8,729 nucleotides of DNA from Clostridiales bacterium (lineage in GTDB: Bacteria; Bacillota; Clostridia; Christensenellales; CAG-138), in the NCBI GenBank assembly GCA_009783775.1, contig WRCT01000068.1, positions 1 through 8,729 on the forward strand. The letters run 5' to 3'. Below the pieces are notes generated by a model that was not told the origin of the DNA, ran no database searches, and was given only the letters and a program-made list of their open reading frames with translations. This document shows positions 5,833-8,729 of the stretch, one piece after another. Numbering within the stretch: position 1 is the first letter of the stretch; every line of letters starts with the position of its first letter. The translations under genes were made by a program, and so were the position numbers.

Positions 5833-5861
5833 ATTATATAGGCTCTACATGCCGAATACAA
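5833..5861 (-). promoter_or_regulatory. Promoter of the phospholipase/SLOG/SPFH operon, leaderless spacing
   Basis: Minus strand TTGTAT (5856-5861), 17-base spacer, perfect TATAAT (5833-5838). The predicted start is at about 5826, which is the A of an in-frame ATG. No Shine-Dalgarno precedes either candidate ATG, so the mRNA may begin directly with the start codon. The -35 box matches consensus only in TTG. Confidence 0.6.
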
Positions 5862-5884
5862 TAAAAAATCCTGCGTGAGCGGTA

Positions 5885-5911
5885 TTCGTGCTATTCGCGT
5901 CATTCGTGGCA
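5885..5911. repeat. Degenerate 9-bp tandem repeat, three units (TTCGTGNNN)
   Basis: TTCGTGCTA, TTCGCGTCA and TTCGTGGCA, in the same orientation and number as the array at 2476-2502. It lies in the 200-bp divergent intergenic region between the phospholipase-like gene and the glycosidase gene. The rest of that region (5912-6000) contains GC-rich sequence with no gene that I can support. Confidence 0.5.
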
Positions 5912-5991
5912 AAAACAAAGACTCGCCCGCAGGCGCTTCGCGGCCCGAAAGCAAAAAGGCATAGAAAATGTATAATATCCTGGCGAAGGAC

Positions 5992-6020
5992 TGGTAAACG
6001 GACCTTTCGCGTGATAGAAT
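5992..6020 (+). promoter_or_regulatory. Candidate extended -10 promoter of the GH3 gene, leaderless spacing
   Basis: TGATAGAAT (6012-6020) gives an extended -10 (TGN plus TAGAAT, five of six); TGGTAA at 5992-5997 is a weak -35 at 17 bases. The -10 ends seven bases before ATG 6028, so the predicted start falls on or next to the ATG. No Shine-Dalgarno is present. A TATAAT at 5971-5976 has no -35 partner but is an alternative that would give a leader of about 45 bases. Confidence 0.45.
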
Positions 6021-6027
6021 AGAAACG

Positions 6028-7350
6028 ATGAAACATTCCGCGCGCCTGGCGCTTATTATTTTGGTCATGGTTTTGGTCGCCGCCGCCGCGCTGGTCTGGC
6101 TCGCGGTCGGGCTTGGCGTTGGCTTTGCCGGTTGTTTTGGGCGCGCAGGCAACGAGATCCCGTCGCTGGTTGTGGCTACGCCGACCGCCTCGGCGGACGC
6201 GAGCCCCCGCCCTGCCGCCACGCCTGCGCCCACGCCCGATCCCACACCGACCTCCGATATGCCGACCGCAAGCCCGCCCCAACCCCAAACCGACGAGGAC
6301 TTTCTCGCCCTCTATATCCAGGGTATGAGCACAGAGGAGAAACTGGGCCAGCTTGTGATGTTCGGTTTTCAGGGGACCGATGAGGTCAGCGAGGCCTTCG
6401 CGGGCGTCATGCGGGACTGGAAGGTGGGCAATGTCATTCTCTATGGATACAATATTGTCAGGACCGACAAGGACGGCGGGTTTGCACGCTGCGCCGCGCT
6501 GAACAGCTCGGTGCAAAAGGCGAGCCGGAGCGAGATCCCGCTGTTGATCAGCCTGGACGCGGAGGGCGGGAAAGTCGTTCGGTTCCGCTGGCCCAAGTGG
6601 CCCAGCTCCGCCGCGACCCTGGGCAAGAGAAACAACCCCGACGAAGCGAGGGCGCTCTTTTCGCGCATCGGCACGGGCCTGTTGGACGTTGGCATCAACG
6701 TCAACCTGGCGCCCTGCCTGGATGTGGCCCGTGTGCCGGAAGAGACCTTTTTGACCACGCGCATCATCAGCGCAAACGCGAACGTGGCGGCCAATATCGG
6801 CACCGCCTGTATCGAAGGTATGCAAGCCGTGGGCTGTGTCTCGATTGCCAAACACTTCCCGGGCCACGGCGCGACCACAGAGGACTCGCACGAGCGTACA
6901 CCCGTCGTGTCAAAGACCCTGGAGCGGCTGACCGACTATGATCTGATCCCCTTTGCCGCCGCCGTCGAGACGGGCGTGGACGGGATTTTGGTCGCGCATA
7001 TCTCCTATCCGAAGATCGACCCGAAGGACATCGCGTCCATGTCCGATGTTATCATCGGGGAGTTGTTGCGGCAGCAGATGGGCTTTGACGGTATCGTCAT
7101 GTCGGACGACTTTCGCATGACGGGCCTGACCTCCCGCTATACCGTAGAAAAAGCGGCGGTGCGGTTTATTTTGGCGGGCGGGGATTTGATTCTGTGCGGG
7201 CCGAGACACGAGCTGCAGCGGCGCATTATGACGGCGCTCACCGAGGCCGCCGCGGATGGGACCCTTTCGCCCGAGCGCATCGACGAAAGCGTGACCCGCA
7301 TTCTGCGGGCGAAGATGAAGTATCTGGATTTTAATCCGCGCAACATATAA
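6028..7350 (+). CDS. nagZ: Membrane-anchored glycoside hydrolase family 3 beta-N-acetylhexosaminidase (NagZ-like)
   Basis: A 440-residue protein: N-terminal membrane anchor (about 8-34), a Pro/Thr/Ala-rich linker (50-88), then a GH3 catalytic barrel. Key motifs are KLGQLVMFGF (105-114), the substrate-binding KHFPGHG (275-281), the NagZ-type catalytic dyad region EDSHERTP with D286 and H288, and the nucleophile motif GIVMSDDFRM (355-364), D360 being the likely nucleophile. The Asp-His dyad is specific to NagZ-type N-acetylhexosaminidases and argues against a plain beta-glucosidase. Gram-positive NagZ enzymes act outside the membrane on cell-wall muropeptides in peptidoglycan recycling, which fits the anchor and linker. 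FAGC (33-36) is a poor lipobox, so lipid anchoring is less likely. The second domain found in some Bacillus homologues is absent. It is monocistronic and convergent with recA. Confidence 0.9.
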   Translation: MKHSARLALIILVMVLVAAAALVWLAVGLGVGFAGCFGRAGNEIPSLVVATPTASADASPRPAATPAPTPDPTPTSDMPTASPPQPQTDEDFLALYIQGMSTEEKLGQLVMFGFQGTDEVSEAFAGVMRDWKVGNVILYGYNIVRTDKDGGFARCAALNSSVQKASRSEIPLLISLDAEGGKVVRFRWPKWPSSAATLGKRNNPDEARALFSRIGTGLLDVGINVNLAPCLDVARVPEETFLTTRIISANANVAANIGTACIEGMQAVGCVSIAKHFPGHGATTEDSHERTPVVSKTLERLTDYDLIPFAAAVETGVDGILVAHISYPKIDPKDIASMSDVIIGELLRQQMGFDGIVMSDDFRMTGLTSRYTVEKAAVRFILAGGDLILCGPRHELQRRIMTALTEAAADGTLSPERIDESVTRILRAKMKYLDFNPRNI

Positions 7351-7364
7351 TAATCATCAATCAA

Positions 7365-7437
7365 AAGAAACAGCCTGTCCAGGGTCCCCGCCAAGTCCGC
7401 AGACTTGGTGGGGTGGTTCGGCTGTTTCTTCCTTTTT
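7365..7437. terminator. Two-tier bidirectional terminator between the GH3 gene and recA
   Basis: An outer 11-bp stem AAGAAACAGCC/GGCTGTTTCTT (7365-7375 with 7420-7430) encloses an inner 12-bp stem with one G-T pair (CCCCGCCAAGTC 7386-7397 with GACTTGGTGGGG 7402-7413, loop CGCA). On the plus strand it runs into TTTCTTCCTTTTT, on the minus strand into TTTCTTTTGATTG. The position between two convergent genes fits a shared terminator. Confidence 0.85.
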
Positions 7438-7441
7438 CACT

Positions 7442-7464
7442 TGCGGCGGGAGCAAGCCCCCGCC

Positions 7465-7468
<4 letters not shown>
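7442..7468 (-). repeat. Inverted third copy of the 27-bp GTAGGG..CCCGCC hairpin repeat, overlapping the recA stop
   Basis: Read on the minus strand this is identical over 27 bases to 5550-5576 and 5591-5617. It begins GTAGGG, whose TAG (7465-7467) is the recA stop codon. It sits between that stop and the shared terminator. Confidence 0.9.
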
Positions 7469-8526
<1,058 letters not shown>

Positions 8527-8559
8527 TCTTTCGTCCCCCGTTGCCAAATTTTCAATCTT

Positions 8560-8588
8560 ATCATACCACAATCAAGGATATTTCACAA
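8560..8588 (-). promoter_or_regulatory. recA promoter
   Basis: Minus strand TTGTGA (8583-8588), 17-base spacer, TATGAT (8560-8565), with TGG in front of the -10 making it an extended -10. The start site would be near 8553, giving a leader of about 27 bases to the GTG codon. I see no LexA-type palindrome over it. Confidence 0.7.
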
Positions 8589-8607
8589 GAGAAAAACAAA
8601 CAAAAGG

Positions 8608-8636
8608 TTGACAGATCAAAGCCAAGTGGCTAAAAT
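8608..8636 (+). promoter_or_regulatory. Promoter of the tRNA-Arg gene
   Basis: TTGACA (8608-8613), 17-base spacer, TAAAAT (8631-8636); the start is expected near 8643, eight bases before the tRNA. It diverges from the recA promoter, with 19 bases between the two -35 boxes. Confidence 0.85.
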
Positions 8637-8650
8637 AGCAGAAGTAACGT

Positions 8651-8699
8651 GCGCCCTTGGCTCAGCTGGATAGAGCGTTTGGCTACGGACCAGAGAGTC
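8651..8699 (+). tRNA. tRNA-Arg(ACG), 5' part only; T arm and 3' acceptor strand not found
   Basis: The acceptor 5' strand GCGCCCT (8651-8657), T8/G9, D arm GCTC-AGCTGGATA-GAGC (8660-8676), and anticodon arm TTTGG-CTACGGA-CCAGA (8678-8694, anticodon ACG) are all standard, followed by a variable loop GAGTC. After that a T arm with TTCRANY and the acceptor strand AGGGCGC are expected by about 8725. Instead bases 8700-8729 show neither. The gene keeps its promoter. It may be interrupted by an inserted element or intron, or be an assembly end; the break point is at or near 8700. Confidence 0.7.
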
Positions 8700-8729
8700 C
8701 TCCGAGATTCTCAACACCAAAAACTGAAT

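Noticed and set aside
6124..6137. Lipoprotein signal (FAGC) in the GH3 protein
   Set aside because: The cysteine lies after a long hydrophobic stretch and F at -3 is atypical for a lipobox; a transmembrane anchor with a Pro/Thr linker explains it better.
5845..6891. A 348-codon open frame on the minus strand across the intergenic region and the GH3 gene
   Set aside because: Its product is low-complexity and family-free, it lies antisense to a convincing enzyme with all catalytic motifs, and has no ribosome site; it is a GC-rich shadow frame.
8651..8727. Complete tRNA-Arg gene
   Set aside because: No TTCRANY T loop and no strand complementary to GCGCCCT can be found before the end of the window.

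Overview
The window looks like a chromosomal segment of a fairly GC-rich low-GC-lineage Gram-positive (Firmicutes/Clostridia, probably an Oscillospiraceae-like gut or environmental anaerobe). Pointers are an ECF-type riboflavin transporter subunit RibU under an FMN riboswitch, a PadR/HAAS regulator pair, a YpsA-like SLOG protein and a clostridial-type RecA. The assignment is inference from gene content; no taxonomic marker was searched.

Layout. Bases 1-95 hold a plus-strand terminator, a heptamer tandem repeat and a GC-rich hairpin. Bases 96-1053 are the minus-strand ribU unit: a near-consensus promoter, an FMN riboswitch whose P2 loop carries a 163-nt imperfect palindrome, a terminator-type expression platform, then ribU. 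Bases 1050-2446 are a minus-strand two-gene unit, padR plus a HAAS-domain membrane protein with ATGA overlap, driven by a perfect TTGACA-N17-TATAAT promoter. Bases 2446-5861 are a minus-strand four-gene operon: a zinc-dependent phospholipase C-like protein, a SLOG/YpsA-like protein and two SPFH/band-7 membrane proteins, closed by a strong terminator. Bases 6012-7350 carry a plus-strand membrane-anchored GH3 beta-N-acetylhexosaminidase (NagZ-like), convergent with minus-strand recA across a large two-tier hairpin. The right end has a plus-strand promoter and the 5' two thirds of a tRNA-Arg(ACG) whose T arm and 3' acceptor strand cannot be found.

The most unusual signals are: (1) the long palindrome inside the FMN aptamer; (2) a dispersed family of GC-rich hairpin repeats (GTAGGG..CCCGCC) which twice occurs inside the phospholipase-like coding sequence, in frame, next to an AGTGGGC heptamer array, and once supplies the stop codon of recA; (3) two divergent genes that both lack a Shine-Dalgarno and have a -10 box at the distance expected for leaderless mRNA; (4) the broken tRNA. 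The SPFH/SLOG/phospholipase-like operon is the best candidate for an uncharacterised multi-protein system, but nothing in the sequence proves a joint function.
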